From the NCBI GenBank assembly GCA_001899175.1, contig MKVH01000024.1:496001-560000 (forward strand): a stretch of 64,000 nt of DNA, read 5' to 3'. Positions 9,683-18,876 of the stretch are shown in pieces. The stretch is from Candidatus Kapaibacterium thiocyanatum (GTDB lineage Bacteria; Bacteroidota; Ignavibacteria; Kapaibacteriales; Kapaibacteriaceae). Below the pieces are notes generated by a model that made no database searches, was not told the origin of the DNA, and was given only the letters and a program-made list of their open reading frames with translations. Positions within the stretch are counted from its first letter, which is position 1; each line of letters starts with the position of its first letter. A program made the position numbers and the translations under genes.

Positions 9683-10828
9683 CTACTTCAGCAGTTCCCG
9701 GTAGTTGCGGGCATAGGCCTTGATGGCTTCCAGCATGGAAGCGGCGACCTGCTCCTGGCCCTTTTCGCTCGTGATGTATGCTGCATCGCTCTTGTTGGAC
9801 AGGAAGGCCGTTTCGAAGAGAATGTTCGGCATCGACGCCCCGACGAGGACATAGAATCCGGCCTGGCTTACACCACGGTTCTGAAGCGGCGTACGACGTG
9901 ATACCTCGCGCTGGATTTTTGCAGCGAGCGTCTCGCTGAGCTGGACGAAGCTGCGCTGCGCCATCGTGGCCATGATCAACTGGTCGGCCGACATGCCCTT
10001 GTAGTGCTGCTGGGACCGCTCGAACTGGATGGATGCGTTCTCGCGTGCCGCGACGCGTGCGGCATCGGCATTGCGTCCAGGCCTCAGGATGTACGTTTCG
10101 CAGCCATGCGCCGGATGAGGCTTCGTAGGCATGCTGTTGCAGTGGATGCTGATGAACAGCTTGCCACCCGCTTCGTTGGCGATCTCCGTCCTGCGGAAGA
10201 GTTCGACGAACGTATCGTCGTCCCGCGTCATCACGATCCGCGTATCGGGCATCGCTTCGCGGATCAGCGTCCTGAGCTTCTTCGCGATGGCGAGGGTGAC
10301 GTTCTTCTCGAGAGCGCCGTTCGTGCCTTCTGCACCGCCGTCGACGCCGCCATGTCCTGCATCGAGCACGATGACGTCGAGCTCCCATTTCTTCCTGTTG
10401 CCCGATGGACGGTTCCGGTCGTCGCCGGGTGGCGATGCCTCCTTGATGAAGGAGAGAGCGACCGTCGACGGGCCTTCTCGTCGCCATGCGACGTCCTTGA
10501 TTCGCGCCGGTATCGTGATGCGATAGACGAGGATGTCGCGGATGATCTCGTGCCTGATGGCGAGGCCCGCCGCCGTGAGCGTGCTGTCGAGCGTCGCCGC
10601 GTGCGTCGCGTTGGGAATGCGGAGGACGACGCTGCGTCCCGTGCGTTCGGGCCGCTGATACTGCTCCAGGCGTGGGCTGCCGGTGATGCGCAGTACGATG
10701 GAGTCCGGCATCGCTTCGGCCCGTACCGACGTGATACGGCACGGATTGGCGGCCTGCTGCATGGGTATGGTGAATCCCGTGCAGGCGATCAGGGCGAGCG
10801 CGGTGACGATGCGGAAGACGTCAGTCAA
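9683..10828 (-). CDS. N-acetylmuramoyl-L-alanine amidase (Amidase_3, AmiC-like)
   Basis: Exported cell-wall hydrolase that cuts the amide bond between N-acetylmuramic acid and the stem peptide. The 381-residue protein has an N-terminal hydrophobic signal (TALALIACTGFTI), an AMIN-like beta-rich region (about 30-130), and a C-terminal Amidase_3 zinc domain. Its metal residues sit in VLDAGHGGVDGG (about 168), the glutamate in GALEKNVTLAIA and the histidine in FISIHCNS. The catalytic region is complete. The gene overlaps the end of corA by 8 nt and precedes the ABC exporter by 4 nt. Confidence 0.92.
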   Translation of the reverse strand: MTDVFRIVTALALIACTGFTIPMQQAANPCRITSVRAEAMPDSIVLRITGSPRLEQYQRPERTGRSVVLRIPNATHAATLDSTLTAAGLAIRHEIIRDILVYRITIPARIKDVAWRREGPSTVALSFIKEASPPGDDRNRPSGNRKKWELDVIVLDAGHGGVDGGAEGTNGALEKNVTLAIAKKLRTLIREAMPDTRIVMTRDDDTFVELFRRTEIANEAGGKLFISIHCNSMPTKPHPAHGCETYILRPGRNADAARVAARENASIQFERSQQHYKGMSADQLIMATMAQRSFVQLSETLAAKIQREVSRRTPLQNRGVSQAGFYVLVGASMPNILFETAFLSNKSDAAYITSEKGQEQVAASMLEAIKAYARNYRELLK

Positions 10829-11849
10829 GCCAGCCTCGCCGCTTGAAGTAGATGACCATCGAAACGCCGATGACGAGGATGATGGCCCAGATGAGGCTGT
10901 AGCCGTACTCCCAGTCGAGTTCAGGCATGAAGTGAAAGTTCATGCCGTAGATGCTGCATATGAAGGTCAGTGGCAGGAAGATCGTGCTGATGACCGTGAG
11001 TACCTTCATCACCTGGTTGAGTCGTGCGTTGCTGACGGAGAAGTAGGCTTCCATGACGGACGTCACGCCGTCGCGCGCAGCTTCGAGCTGATCTGCAACG
11101 CGGACGAGATGATCGTAAACATTTCTATAATAAACCGATTCATCGAGTGCCACGAGATCGAACTCTCCGCGTGCGAGTCTGTTCACGATCTCGCGCTGGT
11201 AGACGACGGTTCGTCGTGCCTCCTGCAGGCGTCGTTTCATGTTCAGGATGCGAGACAACGTCAGCGTCGTGGGCTGCCTGAACACGGTATGCTCGACTTC
11301 CTCGATACGGTCTTCGAACATGGTGACGAGCGGCAGATACTGATTGACGAGGTCGTCGAGCAGAAGATGGAGGAGGAAGTCCGGTCCGCGGCGCATCAGG
11401 CGATGGTTGATGCTGCACGATTCGCCCAGGGCCCTGATCGGCTGCAGGGACACGGCATGATGCGTGATCAGGACGTTCTCGCCGATGATGATGTTGACCT
11501 GCGCCGTCGACGCATAGCGGTAGGACGTGGGGTCGTCGTCATCCGTCTCCTCGTCATGGAGTTGCAGTGCGTGCATGATCACGTAGAGGTAGGAACCGAA
11601 GTCCTCGACCTTCGGATGGTGCAGGCGGTCGTCGTCCGACTTCCGGAATGCCCGGTGCATGTCGGCGAGGACGAGTTCATGGACCCGGAACCACGTCCTG
11701 AGTACTGTCGTTTCCTCTTCGCTGGTGGGAGTGTCCATGTCCACCCATACCATCGCTCCTTCGGGGAGCTGGCCGAGGTCGATCTCCGTGAGCCGTGCCA
11801 TGGGGACGATCTCGAAGACGTCTTGACGAAACAAACGAATGGTGATCAT
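10821..11849 (-). CDS. corA: CorA-family magnesium/divalent cation transporter
   Basis: 342 residues in the standard CorA layout: a long soluble funnel domain, then two C-terminal membrane helices. The selectivity motif GMN is at about residue 302, in YGMNFHFMPELDWEYGY, which ends the first helix and begins the periplasmic loop. The last residues KRRGWLD are a basic cytoplasmic tail typical of the family. It imports Mg2+ (also Co2+ or Ni2+) as a pentamer. It is transcribed divergently from the rRNA methyltransferase gene and heads the corA-amidase-ABC run. A -7 box for it lies at 11875-11882. Confidence 0.95.
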   Translation of the reverse strand: MITIRLFRQDVFEIVPMARLTEIDLGQLPEGAMVWVDMDTPTSEEETTVLRTWFRVHELVLADMHRAFRKSDDDRLHHPKVEDFGSYLYVIMHALQLHDEETDDDDPTSYRYASTAQVNIIIGENVLITHHAVSLQPIRALGESCSINHRLMRRGPDFLLHLLLDDLVNQYLPLVTMFEDRIEEVEHTVFRQPTTLTLSRILNMKRRLQEARRTVVYQREIVNRLARGEFDLVALDESVYYRNVYDHLVRVADQLEAARDGVTSVMEAYFSVSNARLNQVMKVLTVISTIFLPLTFICSIYGMNFHFMPELDWEYGYSLIWAIILVIGVSMVIYFKRRGWLD

Positions 11850-11861
11850 GTGCGCTCACGG

Positions 11862-11882
11862 TAACTTTGCAGCACAAATCTA
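11862..11882. promoter_or_regulatory. divergent -7 boxes for the rlmD-like gene (+) and corA (-)
   Basis: TAACTTTG at 11862-11869 on the plus strand and TAGATTTG (reverse complement of 11875-11882) on the minus strand both match TAnnTTTG exactly. They lie in the short divergent gap, about 25 nt from each start codon. The two boxes are only 5 nt apart, so the promoters overlap face to face and should interfere with each other. Confidence 0.55.
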
Positions 11883-11892
11883 CGGTAGAGGC

Positions 11893-13311
11893 ATGAGGAA
11901 AGAACGTCCGGTTACATATGTGGAAGTCGCCATCGATACGATCGGATTCGAAGGCATCGCCGTCGGCCGCGTCGACGGTGTGGTTCATTTCGTCGAAGGG
12001 GCGCTCCCCGGCGAGCGCGTGACGGCAAGGGTCAAGGGCAAGAAGAAGCGGTTCGTCGAGGCCGTCGCCACGGAGATACACGAGCCGTCCGCCTACCGGC
12101 TCGAGCCCCCGTGTCCGCATTTCGGTGCCTGCGGCGGATGCAAGTGGCAGCACTTCGACTATGGCGAGCAGTGTGTATGGAAGAGGCAGCACCTGATCGA
12201 CGCCTTCGAGCGTATCGGCCATGTCTCCGTGGGAGAGTACAGGCCTACCGTGGCCTGCCCCCAGCCGTATCACTATCGCAACAAGATGGAATTCTCCTTC
12301 GGGGCCTCGCGGTGGCTCACGAACGAGGAGATCGCCTCCGGTGAGATCTTCGAGACGTCGTTCGCACTGGGGCTACATGTGCCCGGACGCTTCGACAAGG
12401 TGCGGCACCTCGACGACTGCATGCTCCAGAGCGCACTGGCCAACCGTATCCTGAAGACCACGCACGAACTCGCCGAACGATATGGTATCAAGGCCCATCA
12501 TCAGCGATTCCACGATGGATTCGCACGTCATCTCGTCATCCGCACGAGCGTGGCCACCGGTGCCGTCATGGCAATTCTCGTCACGACCTCGCCATCCGAT
12601 GATGCCGAACGTGCCTTCATCGCATCCTGGCTCGATCAGCACGCAGGACTGCCCGCCGACTCCACGCTCGTCGCCGCCGTGAACGACACGCGTTCTCCTG
12701 TGGCCGTCGGTACCATCGTCGAACAGCGCGGTCCGGGCTACCTCGAAGAAGATTCTCACGGTATCCGCTATCGGATCTCGCCGTTCTCGTTCTTCCAGAC
12801 GAATACCGTCCAGCTCCCGAATCTCGTCACCCGGGCCATCGATGCCGCGGATATCGGCAGTGACGACGTGGTATGGGACCTCTACTGCGGAACAGGAACA
12901 CTGACGCTTCCCGCAGCACGCAGGGCGAAGCATGTCGTCGGTGCGGAACTCGTGGCATCGTCGATCGCCGATGCACGTGCCAATGCCGAACGCAACGGCA
13001 TTGCGAATGTCGAATTCCATACCGTGGACCTGCATTCGGCGGCGGCCACGACGCTGCTCGATTCGTTCCCGAAGCCCGACGTCCTGCTGGTCGATCCACC
13101 TCGTGCCGGAATGCATGCCATGCTCGTCGAACATATTCTCCGTATCGACGCACCGAAGGTCGTCTACGTCAGTTGCAATCCGGCGACGCAGGCACGCGAT
13201 TGCGCGCTGCTGGCAGAGAAATACGACGTGCGCTTCGTGACGCCGGTGGATATGTTCCCGCAGACCTTCCACGTGGAAGCCGTGGCTCTTCTCGAACGCA
13301 GAACGGAATGA
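11893..13311 (+). CDS. rlmD: 23S rRNA (uracil-5-)-methyltransferase, RlmD/RumA type
   Basis: 472 residues: an N-terminal TRAM domain (about 1-60), an iron-sulfur cluster region with CPHFGACGGC near residue 75 and a fourth cysteine in LDDCML, and a C-terminal SAM-dependent methyltransferase. The SAM loop is VWDLYCGTGTLTLP; the release/catalytic part is LVDPPRAGMH followed by the nucleophile cysteine in VYVSCNPATQARD. The frame is open from 11839, but the ATG at 11893 begins the conserved TRAM domain and sits 23 nt after the TAACTTTG box. Members methylate U1939 or U747 of 23S rRNA, and some act on tRNA U54. The exact target cannot be assigned from sequence alone. Confidence 0.92.
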   Translation: MRKERPVTYVEVAIDTIGFEGIAVGRVDGVVHFVEGALPGERVTARVKGKKKRFVEAVATEIHEPSAYRLEPPCPHFGACGGCKWQHFDYGEQCVWKRQHLIDAFERIGHVSVGEYRPTVACPQPYHYRNKMEFSFGASRWLTNEEIASGEIFETSFALGLHVPGRFDKVRHLDDCMLQSALANRILKTTHELAERYGIKAHHQRFHDGFARHLVIRTSVATGAVMAILVTTSPSDDAERAFIASWLDQHAGLPADSTLVAAVNDTRSPVAVGTIVEQRGPGYLEEDSHGIRYRISPFSFFQTNTVQLPNLVTRAIDAADIGSDDVVWDLYCGTGTLTLPAARRAKHVVGAELVASSIADARANAERNGIANVEFHTVDLHSAAATTLLDSFPKPDVLLVDPPRAGMHAMLVEHILRIDAPKVVYVSCNPATQARDCALLAEKYDVRFVTPVDMFPQTFHVEAVALLERRTE

Positions 13312-13315
13312 TCTC

Positions 13316-13349
13316 GCGTCACCGTCGGGTCATGGCCCGACGGTGACGC
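13316..13349. terminator. 14-bp hairpin between convergent genes
   Basis: GCGTCACCGTCGGG pairs with CCCGACGGTGACGC around a 6-nt loop. It sits between the end of the methyltransferase gene and the end of the subtilase gene, so it can serve both strands. There is no long T-run on either side. Confidence 0.6.
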
Positions 13350-13363
13350 CATGCGTTCGACGA

Positions 13364-16246
13364 TCAGCGTATCAACGAGTACGGTGATACCGTCGTACCG
13401 CGGAACGTGCGCATGCGGATGAAGTAGTTGCCGCTCGCACCGTCGGGAATCGTGATCGACTCGTTGTGTACGCCGGGCTGGACGCTCGGCTGGTCATAGA
13501 CCGTGCGTATCTCGCGACCCAATGCGTCCACGATGTCGATGGTGACGGGCGTTCTGCTCTGGAGTTCGAAGATGATCTCCGTCGTACCGGGCGACAGCGT
13601 GGGGCCGTTCTCGACATGGACGATCCTGTCCGCTCGTGGCGTACGCACGAACGTCGTGGCGTTGAGCCCCATGTTCACGGCACGATTACGTGCAGCCCTG
13701 ATCCCCTTGACCACGTCGTCATAGGTGCTTCCGGCGCCGATGACGAAGACGATCTGCTGCGTCTGGCCAGGTGAAAGGGCGAACGGCCCTGCACCGATCA
13801 TCATCGACACGTCGGTGACGAGTGAATTGGAACGACCTATGCCGCTCGTCATCATCAGCCACTTCTTCGCCCTGATGAAGTTGTCGTAGATGCCCGGGTT
13901 GAAGGTCGAATTGCCATCGTTGTCGATGGCGTAGAAGTTCACGGTATTGGGCGAGATCATGCTGACGCCGACGCTCGGCAGGTCGGGACGGTTCGCGTGC
14001 TGCACCAGACCGATGCCGTTGTCGAAGTCCCATGCGCATCCGTTCTCGAGCCCGGCCGTCCCGATATCCCAATCGAAGAAGAGCGACAGGTAGACGTCGG
14101 ACTGGACGGTATCGGTCCGGTTCGTGACGTCGTATACCGCCGTGATGACGTTGCGCATCGAGTCGGCAGGGGATTGATAGACATGCTGGCGTACGCTGAC
14201 GCCGGTGGCATAGTTGTCGTAACGGTCGTCATAGCCCGTTACGGCGCGGATGCCGTCTGGTACACTGTCGCGCATGATGGACACGACGCGCGTCGCATGG
14301 AAGGACGTGTCCTTGAACGACGTGGCGGCACCGCGTACGACGTTCGAGAGATTCGTCGGCGACGTTCCGACGAGCAGACCCGATTCGAAGAGGAGGCTGC
14401 GGTCGTCGATATACGACAGTCCTATTCCCTGTTCGTTGTTCGGGTAGTCGTTGTAGCCGATGTTCCCCATGCTGTTGACGGTCGTCTTGATGTCGTTCTC
14501 CGTCATGTTGCGATAGGACGGGTTCACGGTGGCCGTGACGAGTTCGCGCATCACGGTACGACCGTCGGCGTCGGTCAGGACGATGAGCAGGCGCAACGTG
14601 CCGTTCATCGGTGTATCGTCGGGCAGGGTCAGTCGTACCATGTCCGTCAACGTGCGCTCTTCTCCACGCTGCATAGCCCCTACCGAGATCGGGCCGCTCG
14701 TGATGAGCGGGGCGACGTCCGACGGAATGATGCGGGTGGTCAGCGTGGCGTTGGACAGGGGATCGAGGATGTTCTTGACCGTCAGGCGCAGGGTGATATC
14801 CTCACCGGGGGCGAAGACATCGTCCGGCGTCTCCTCGATGAAGGTTGTCGACGTCAACGATGCCCACCGGGCTGTGGACGACTGCAGGGCACGAGGGGCG
14901 TTCACGCGCCCGGTGCCGATACGTCCCACGCTGAACGGATTCTCCGCGTCGATGTCGTCCGTCGTCGCCTTGATCACGGCCAGGACTTCATCGGGTCTGA
15001 AGTTCGGACGCACCATGCGCAGCATGGCAGCCACGGCGGCAACCACGGGCGAGGCCATCGACGTTCCGTCGTATGCCTCGTAGCCCTGATTGAGGACGGT
15101 GGACAGGATTCCCTGGCCAGGTGCGCTGACGTCGACCGTTGCGTGGAAATTCGAGAAGAAGGCCCTGCGGTCGGCCGTATTCGTTGCGGCTACGGACAGG
15201 ACATTCGGATAGGCTGCAGGATAGTAGGCGAGGTCGTCGCCGTCGTTTCCGGCGGCTGCGACGATCAGCGCACCCAGGCCTGTTGCCGCATTGATGACGT
15301 CGATGTCGGCGAACGACTGTGCCGAGCTGCCGAAGGAACAGTTGATGACGGACGCCCCCATCGATGCGGCATAGAGGATTCCGTCACCCGTACGGCCCAC
15401 CGTCCTGCTGTTGACATCATCGCGGCCTACCTTCACGGCAAGAATCCTGACGTTGCGTGCGACACCTGCGACGCCGAGGTGATTGTCGACGATGGCGGCA
15501 CAGATGCCGCCGACGTGCGTTCCGTGGGGATTGCCGGGGAGCGGGGAGTTGTCGGGCGACTGTCCATCGGCACCGAGGAAGTCCCATCCCATCCAGTCGT
15601 CGACGAAGCCGTTGCGGTCGTCGTCGATGCCGTTCGAGCGTTTGTCGAAGCCATTGTTGTCGAGGCCCATCTCGCCGGTATTCTTCCATACGTTGGCGCC
15701 GAGGTCCTGATGCGTCGTGTCAACGCCTGTGTCCACGACGCCGATCACCGTGGAAACTCCTTCCGGGAGCATGTCCCATGCTTCGAAGGCGCCGATCTTG
15801 CCAAGATGGTATTGATCTACGGCAAGGGGGTCGTTGGGTGTTCCGTCGATACGGCGGACGGGAAGCGGTTCGGCGTAGTCGACATCGGGATGTGTGGCCA
15901 GCTTGCGCGCGAGTGTGAGGGGGGGCAGGAGCGCCGAATAATGCACGACGGCGATGCGGGCGACGGTATGACCGGGATTGCTGGTGACGATCGTCTGGGG
16001 ACGCTTGTCGAGCGCCCATTGATAGGCCTTCAGCGTAGCATCGGAGACGTAGCCTTCCGAGGAATGGTCGCCGATGATCGAGGTGAGGGACGTCAGCGGG
16101 CCTTTACGACCGGCCTCGATCCACGCCCTGGCCGTCGGGCTGTCCGCGCGCAATCGCAGGACGACGGTCTGCGGTTCGACGTCATGGGCGGCATATGCCG
16201 AAACGGTAGAGAACAACACGGCCAGAAGAAGGTGCCGGAGTGTCAT
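13364..16246 (-). CDS. exported subtilisin-like serine protease (S8) with C-terminal sorting domain
   Basis: A 960-residue secreted protease. It has a signal peptide (LLLAVLFSTVSAYAA), a propeptide-like region (about 25-130), and a complete S8 catalytic domain: Asp in GVVDTGVDTTHQD (about 170), His in NPHGTHVGGI (about 240), Ser in DGTSMASPVVAAVAAML (about 395). After about residue 460 come beta-rich modules. The last 75 residues resemble a type IX secretion (Por) sorting domain, with VTIDIVDALGREIRTV and a final strand ending SPYSLIR. In this family the CTD directs export through the outer membrane and surface attachment or release. The gene follows the FlgD-fold protein by 58 nt on the same strand. 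Confidence 0.92.
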   Translation of the reverse strand: MTLRHLLLAVLFSTVSAYAAHDVEPQTVVLRLRADSPTARAWIEAGRKGPLTSLTSIIGDHSSEGYVSDATLKAYQWALDKRPQTIVTSNPGHTVARIAVVHYSALLPPLTLARKLATHPDVDYAEPLPVRRIDGTPNDPLAVDQYHLGKIGAFEAWDMLPEGVSTVIGVVDTGVDTTHQDLGANVWKNTGEMGLDNNGFDKRSNGIDDDRNGFVDDWMGWDFLGADGQSPDNSPLPGNPHGTHVGGICAAIVDNHLGVAGVARNVRILAVKVGRDDVNSRTVGRTGDGILYAASMGASVINCSFGSSAQSFADIDVINAATGLGALIVAAAGNDGDDLAYYPAAYPNVLSVAATNTADRRAFFSNFHATVDVSAPGQGILSTVLNQGYEAYDGTSMASPVVAAVAAMLRMVRPNFRPDEVLAVIKATTDDIDAENPFSVGRIGTGRVNAPRALQSSTARWASLTSTTFIEETPDDVFAPGEDITLRLTVKNILDPLSNATLTTRIIPSDVAPLITSGPISVGAMQRGEERTLTDMVRLTLPDDTPMNGTLRLLIVLTDADGRTVMRELVTATVNPSYRNMTENDIKTTVNSMGNIGYNDYPNNEQGIGLSYIDDRSLLFESGLLVGTSPTNLSNVVRGAATSFKDTSFHATRVVSIMRDSVPDGIRAVTGYDDRYDNYATGVSVRQHVYQSPADSMRNVITAVYDVTNRTDTVQSDVYLSLFFDWDIGTAGLENGCAWDFDNGIGLVQHANRPDLPSVGVSMISPNTVNFYAIDNDGNSTFNPGIYDNFIRAKKWLMMTSGIGRSNSLVTDVSMMIGAGPFALSPGQTQQIVFVIGAGSTYDDVVKGIRAARNRAVNMGLNATTFVRTPRADRIVHVENGPTLSPGTTEIIFELQSRTPVTIDIVDALGREIRTVYDQPSVQPGVHNESITIPDGASGNYFIRMRTFRGTTVSPYSLIR

Positions 16247-16304
16247 GTGCTTCCTTCGATGATACGCCGGATACGAGTGCTCGACGATTCGAAAAGTTAC
16301 CGGC

Positions 16305-17099
16305 CTAGTTCTGCGGCGGCCATACGATGCGCTTCCTCGTCAGGCGTTCGTTGCCCAGGCGCACTTCCGCGATGTAGTCGCCGTTGCTCACGATCTTTCC
16401 CCGTTCGTCACGTCCGTTCCATACGATCTCGTACGTGCCCGGACCCTGGATGCCGCGAAAGACGGTGGCGATGATACGGGCCTGCGTCGAATACACGACG
16501 ATATGGACTTCGATGGTCTCGTCGACGAAGTAGCGGATGCGTGGCGAGATGTCCTCGCTGAGGCCGAAGAACCGGCCGATGTCGCTGAAGTTGATCATGG
16601 CGTTGCCGGTGCCCATCGGCCGCATCAGTACGCCGGGGACGTACATGGAATTGGCGACGTTGATCTGTTGCTGCACCACTTGCTGTCCGCTCGGAATGAA
16701 CATCGCCGTCGGAATGTCCATCGTGCGCATCGCCGCTTCCCATGGCGAAGGTTCGCGGTGGAAGGCGGTCGCCGTGCGGAGGATGGAGGACAGTGTTCTG
16801 GTAGCGATGGTGAATCGCAGGGACGAGCTGATGTTCGTCCGGAGCGCTTCGCGATATGCGGTGTCCTGTTCCGGCGTGAAGCGTATCGTCACTTCGCCCG
16901 GAACGTTGAGCCGGCCTTCCTGGTGTACCGTATCACCCGTGATGAATTCGGCCGGTGTGACCACTCGCGGCTGGAGCATGATGCTGCCGCCCTGTTGCTG
17001 CGACAGCACGGGCAGGAAGGACATGACGAGCACGACGAACGTGGTGGCGATCATCCTGCGGATGCGGAGGGAAGGGACGATGTGCTGCACGATCATCAT
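16305..17099 (-). CDS. exported protein with C-terminal FlgD-like Ig fold
   Basis: 264 residues with an N-terminal signal (ATTFVVLVMSFLPVLSQ). The true start may be the ATG at 17054, just before this signal. The middle of the protein is unrecognised. The last 70 residues look like an FlgD-type Ig domain, with GPGTYEIVWNGRDERGK followed by VSNGDYIAEVRLG, ending in RKRIVWPPQN. Such domains often end exported proteins in this group. It lies upstream of the subtilase gene on the same strand (58 nt apart) and may be expressed with it. No enzymatic residues are evident; a structural or cell-surface role is only a guess. Confidence 0.7.
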   Translation of the reverse strand: MMIVQHIVPSLRIRRMIATTFVVLVMSFLPVLSQQQGGSIMLQPRVVTPAEFITGDTVHQEGRLNVPGEVTIRFTPEQDTAYREALRTNISSSLRFTIATRTLSSILRTATAFHREPSPWEAAMRTMDIPTAMFIPSGQQVVQQQINVANSMYVPGVLMRPMGTGNAMINFSDIGRFFGLSEDISPRIRYFVDETIEVHIVVYSTQARIIATVFRGIQGPGTYEIVWNGRDERGKIVSNGDYIAEVRLGNERLTRKRIVWPPQN

Positions 17100-17115
17100 A
17101 ATGCCCTGAAAATAC

Positions 17116-17148
17116 GGAAGCCGTCGTGGATGTACCGCGACGGCTTCC
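17116..17148 (-). terminator. probable terminator of the S1 gene
   Basis: GGAAGCCGTCG pairs with CGACGGCTTCC (11 bp, 11-nt loop) in the gap just downstream of rpsA on the minus strand. It is followed on that strand by a short T-rich stretch (GTATTTTC). Confidence 0.6.
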
Positions 17149-17174
17149 TGAAATGTTCATTGTCCGGCAATGGA

Positions 17175-18629
17175 TCAGCCCTTGTACAGGTTGCTCTTTT
17201 CCGAATCGTTGAGGAGATCTCCGAGCGTCACGCCGGCACTGTCCGGTTGACGGGCCTGGCGGGGGAACGATCCGCCATCGCGTTCGCGGCGGTCTTCACG
17301 GCCCTCGTTCGACTGCTCGGCGCCCTTCATGGCGAGGATCAGCGACTGCGACGCGGGCACGACGTCCGCGACGATGACCGTGATCGTATCGCCGGGATTC
17401 AATTCGACCTTCTGTCCGCGGCCGATGCTCACGATCTTACTGCGGGGCATGAAGCCATCGAACGTTTCGGCGACGCGGACGACGGCGCCCTGCGTGGACG
17501 ACTGCTGGACGATGCCCTGCGTTTCCATACCGACCGGAAGGATCGAGAGCACGTTCTCCCACGGATTCGACTGCGTCTGCTTGTATCCCAGGCCGAGTTG
17601 CTGCTTGTCCTCGTTGGCCGACAGGATTTCGACGTCGATTTCCTGGCCGATGGCGATCACGTCCGACGGATGCTTCACACGCTGCGTCCACGACAGCTCG
17701 CTGATGCGGAGCAGGCCTTCGATGCGCGGTGCCACCTGGACGTAGGCGCCGAAGTCCGTGATACGGCGAACCGTACCCTTGACGCGCTTGCCGACGGGAT
17801 AGGCAGCGTTGACACCCTTCCACGGCGATTCTTCGTGTTCGCGGTGGCTCAGCGACAGCTTGCGCTTCTCGCTGTCCACTTCAGCGACGGTGACCTTGAG
17901 ACGGTCGCCCTTCTTGACCACGGTCGCCGGGTTGTCGATGCGGGAATTCGACAGGCGGGATACGTGGACGAGGCCTTCCACACCGCCGATGTTGACGAAG
18001 GCGCCGAACGTCGTGACCGACGTGACGGTACCGTCATAGACCGCACCGGCTGCGATGGTGCTCCAGAATTCGTCGAGCAGGATGTCGCGGCGTGTCACCA
18101 CGGCCGACTTGTATCCCGTATCGTCCGATTGCAGTTCATGGACCCTGACCTGTACCGTCTGGCCGATCGCCGTTCCCAGCTCCTCTTCGGGGACATTCTT
18201 GCGGATGCCGAAGTGCGATGCCGGCAGGAAGACGCGCATGCCGTTGTATTCGCCGCGCAGCCCACCCTTGACGCGCTCGATCAGCACGACGTCGAAGGTC
18301 GCATTCGTATCCTTCAGGTGCTGGAGCTGTTCGTAGGCTTCGTCGCGACGCTTGCGTTCTTCTTCCTTGCGCGCGCGCTCTTCGGCCTTCTTGCGCTGGT
18401 CTTCCGCCTGTTCCTCTTCCGTCATGGACGGTTCGGCGGCGGCAGGGGTGGGAGATCCGGGCGCTGCGTCGGCCGCAGGAGCGGCATCGGCGGCAGGTTC
18501 CGTTGTGGCTGCCGGGGCTTCGGCTACGGGAGCCGGTGTTGCCTCGGGGGCAGGGGCTGCCTCAGGGGCAGGCGTTGCTTCGGCGGATGCTTCCTCGATT
18601 GGCTCGGAAGCGTTGGTCAGGTCAGACAT
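17175..18629 (-). CDS. rpsA: 30S ribosomal protein S1, four-domain form with Ala/Pro-rich N-terminus
   Basis: 484 residues. Residues 1-68 are an Ala/Pro/Glu-rich low-complexity arm; 69-107 form a highly charged helix (EEEQAEDQRKKAEERARKEE). Four S1-type OB folds follow at about 110-179, 196-262, 279-350 and 368-436. The two central ones are canonical (VTSVTTFGAFVNIGGVEGLV; RRITDFGAYVQV), while the first and last are degenerate. A basic, disordered tail ends the protein. S1 binds mRNA and helps initiate translation; six domains are usual in Proteobacteria and Bacteroidota, so this is a reduced form with an unusual N-terminus. A less specific S1-domain RNA-binding protein is an alternative. Confidence 0.85.
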   Translation of the reverse strand: MSDLTNASEPIEEASAEATPAPEAAPAPEATPAPVAEAPAATTEPAADAAPAADAAPGSPTPAAAEPSMTEEEQAEDQRKKAEERARKEEERKRRDEAYEQLQHLKDTNATFDVVLIERVKGGLRGEYNGMRVFLPASHFGIRKNVPEEELGTAIGQTVQVRVHELQSDDTGYKSAVVTRRDILLDEFWSTIAAGAVYDGTVTSVTTFGAFVNIGGVEGLVHVSRLSNSRIDNPATVVKKGDRLKVTVAEVDSEKRKLSLSHREHEESPWKGVNAAYPVGKRVKGTVRRITDFGAYVQVAPRIEGLLRISELSWTQRVKHPSDVIAIGQEIDVEILSANEDKQQLGLGYKQTQSNPWENVLSILPVGMETQGIVQQSSTQGAVVRVAETFDGFMPRSKIVSIGRGQKVELNPGDTITVIVADVVPASQSLILAMKGAEQSNEGREDRRERDGGSFPRQARQPDSAGVTLGDLLNDSEKSNLYKG

Positions 18630-18766
18630 GCGACTAAACCACGAAATAAACGATTATGACAACTTCGGGCAGCGATGAGGTCACCCGATACCATTTAGAA
18701 GAGTTGCGAAGTTACGGTTTTTTGCTTACGAACGGCAGGGGATTGTTACATCACTATTCGGCAATA

Positions 18767-18798
18767 TTTGTTTTCCATAAGGTAGTGCCGTACCTTTG
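18767..18798 (+). promoter_or_regulatory. promoter of rpsF-rplI (TTTG-N20-TACCTTTG)
   Basis: TTTG at 18767-18770 and TACCTTTG at 18791-18798, separated by 20 nt, match both elements of the Bacteroidota sigma consensus TTTG-N19-21-TAnnTTTG. This is the best promoter in the window. Transcription would start near 18805, leaving a leader of about 75 nt. Confidence 0.75.
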
Positions 18799-18832
18799 TC
18801 GGCTCTTGCAGTGAATTCATTCCCCAATACCT

Positions 18833-18876
18833 GCCGTTGTATGGACAGCGACGGCTGCGAAAGCATCCATAGGAGG
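18833..18876 (+). promoter_or_regulatory. structured 5' leader of rpsF (hairpin plus possible pseudoknot over the ribosome site)
   Basis: GCCGTTGT (18833-18840) can pair with GCGACGGC (18848-18855), with two wobbles, around the loop ATGGACA. Loop bases ATGGA (18841-18845) are complementary to TCCAT (18866-18870), which directly abuts the AGGAGG Shine-Dalgarno sequence (18871-18876). This resembles the known S6:S18 autoregulatory leader in position and general plan (hairpin, CCG, pseudoknot next to the SD). Identity with that family is inference. Confidence 0.5.

Noticed and set aside
13997-16474. 825-codon open frame on the plus strand
   Set aside because: It lies antisense to the subtilase gene, has no domain features and a composition typical of antisense frames in GC-rich genes. 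The S8 catalytic triad on the other strand is decisive.
16503-18659. 718-codon open frame antisense to the S1 gene
   Set aside because: The reverse strand encodes four recognisable S1 domains; the plus frame has only low-complexity sequence.
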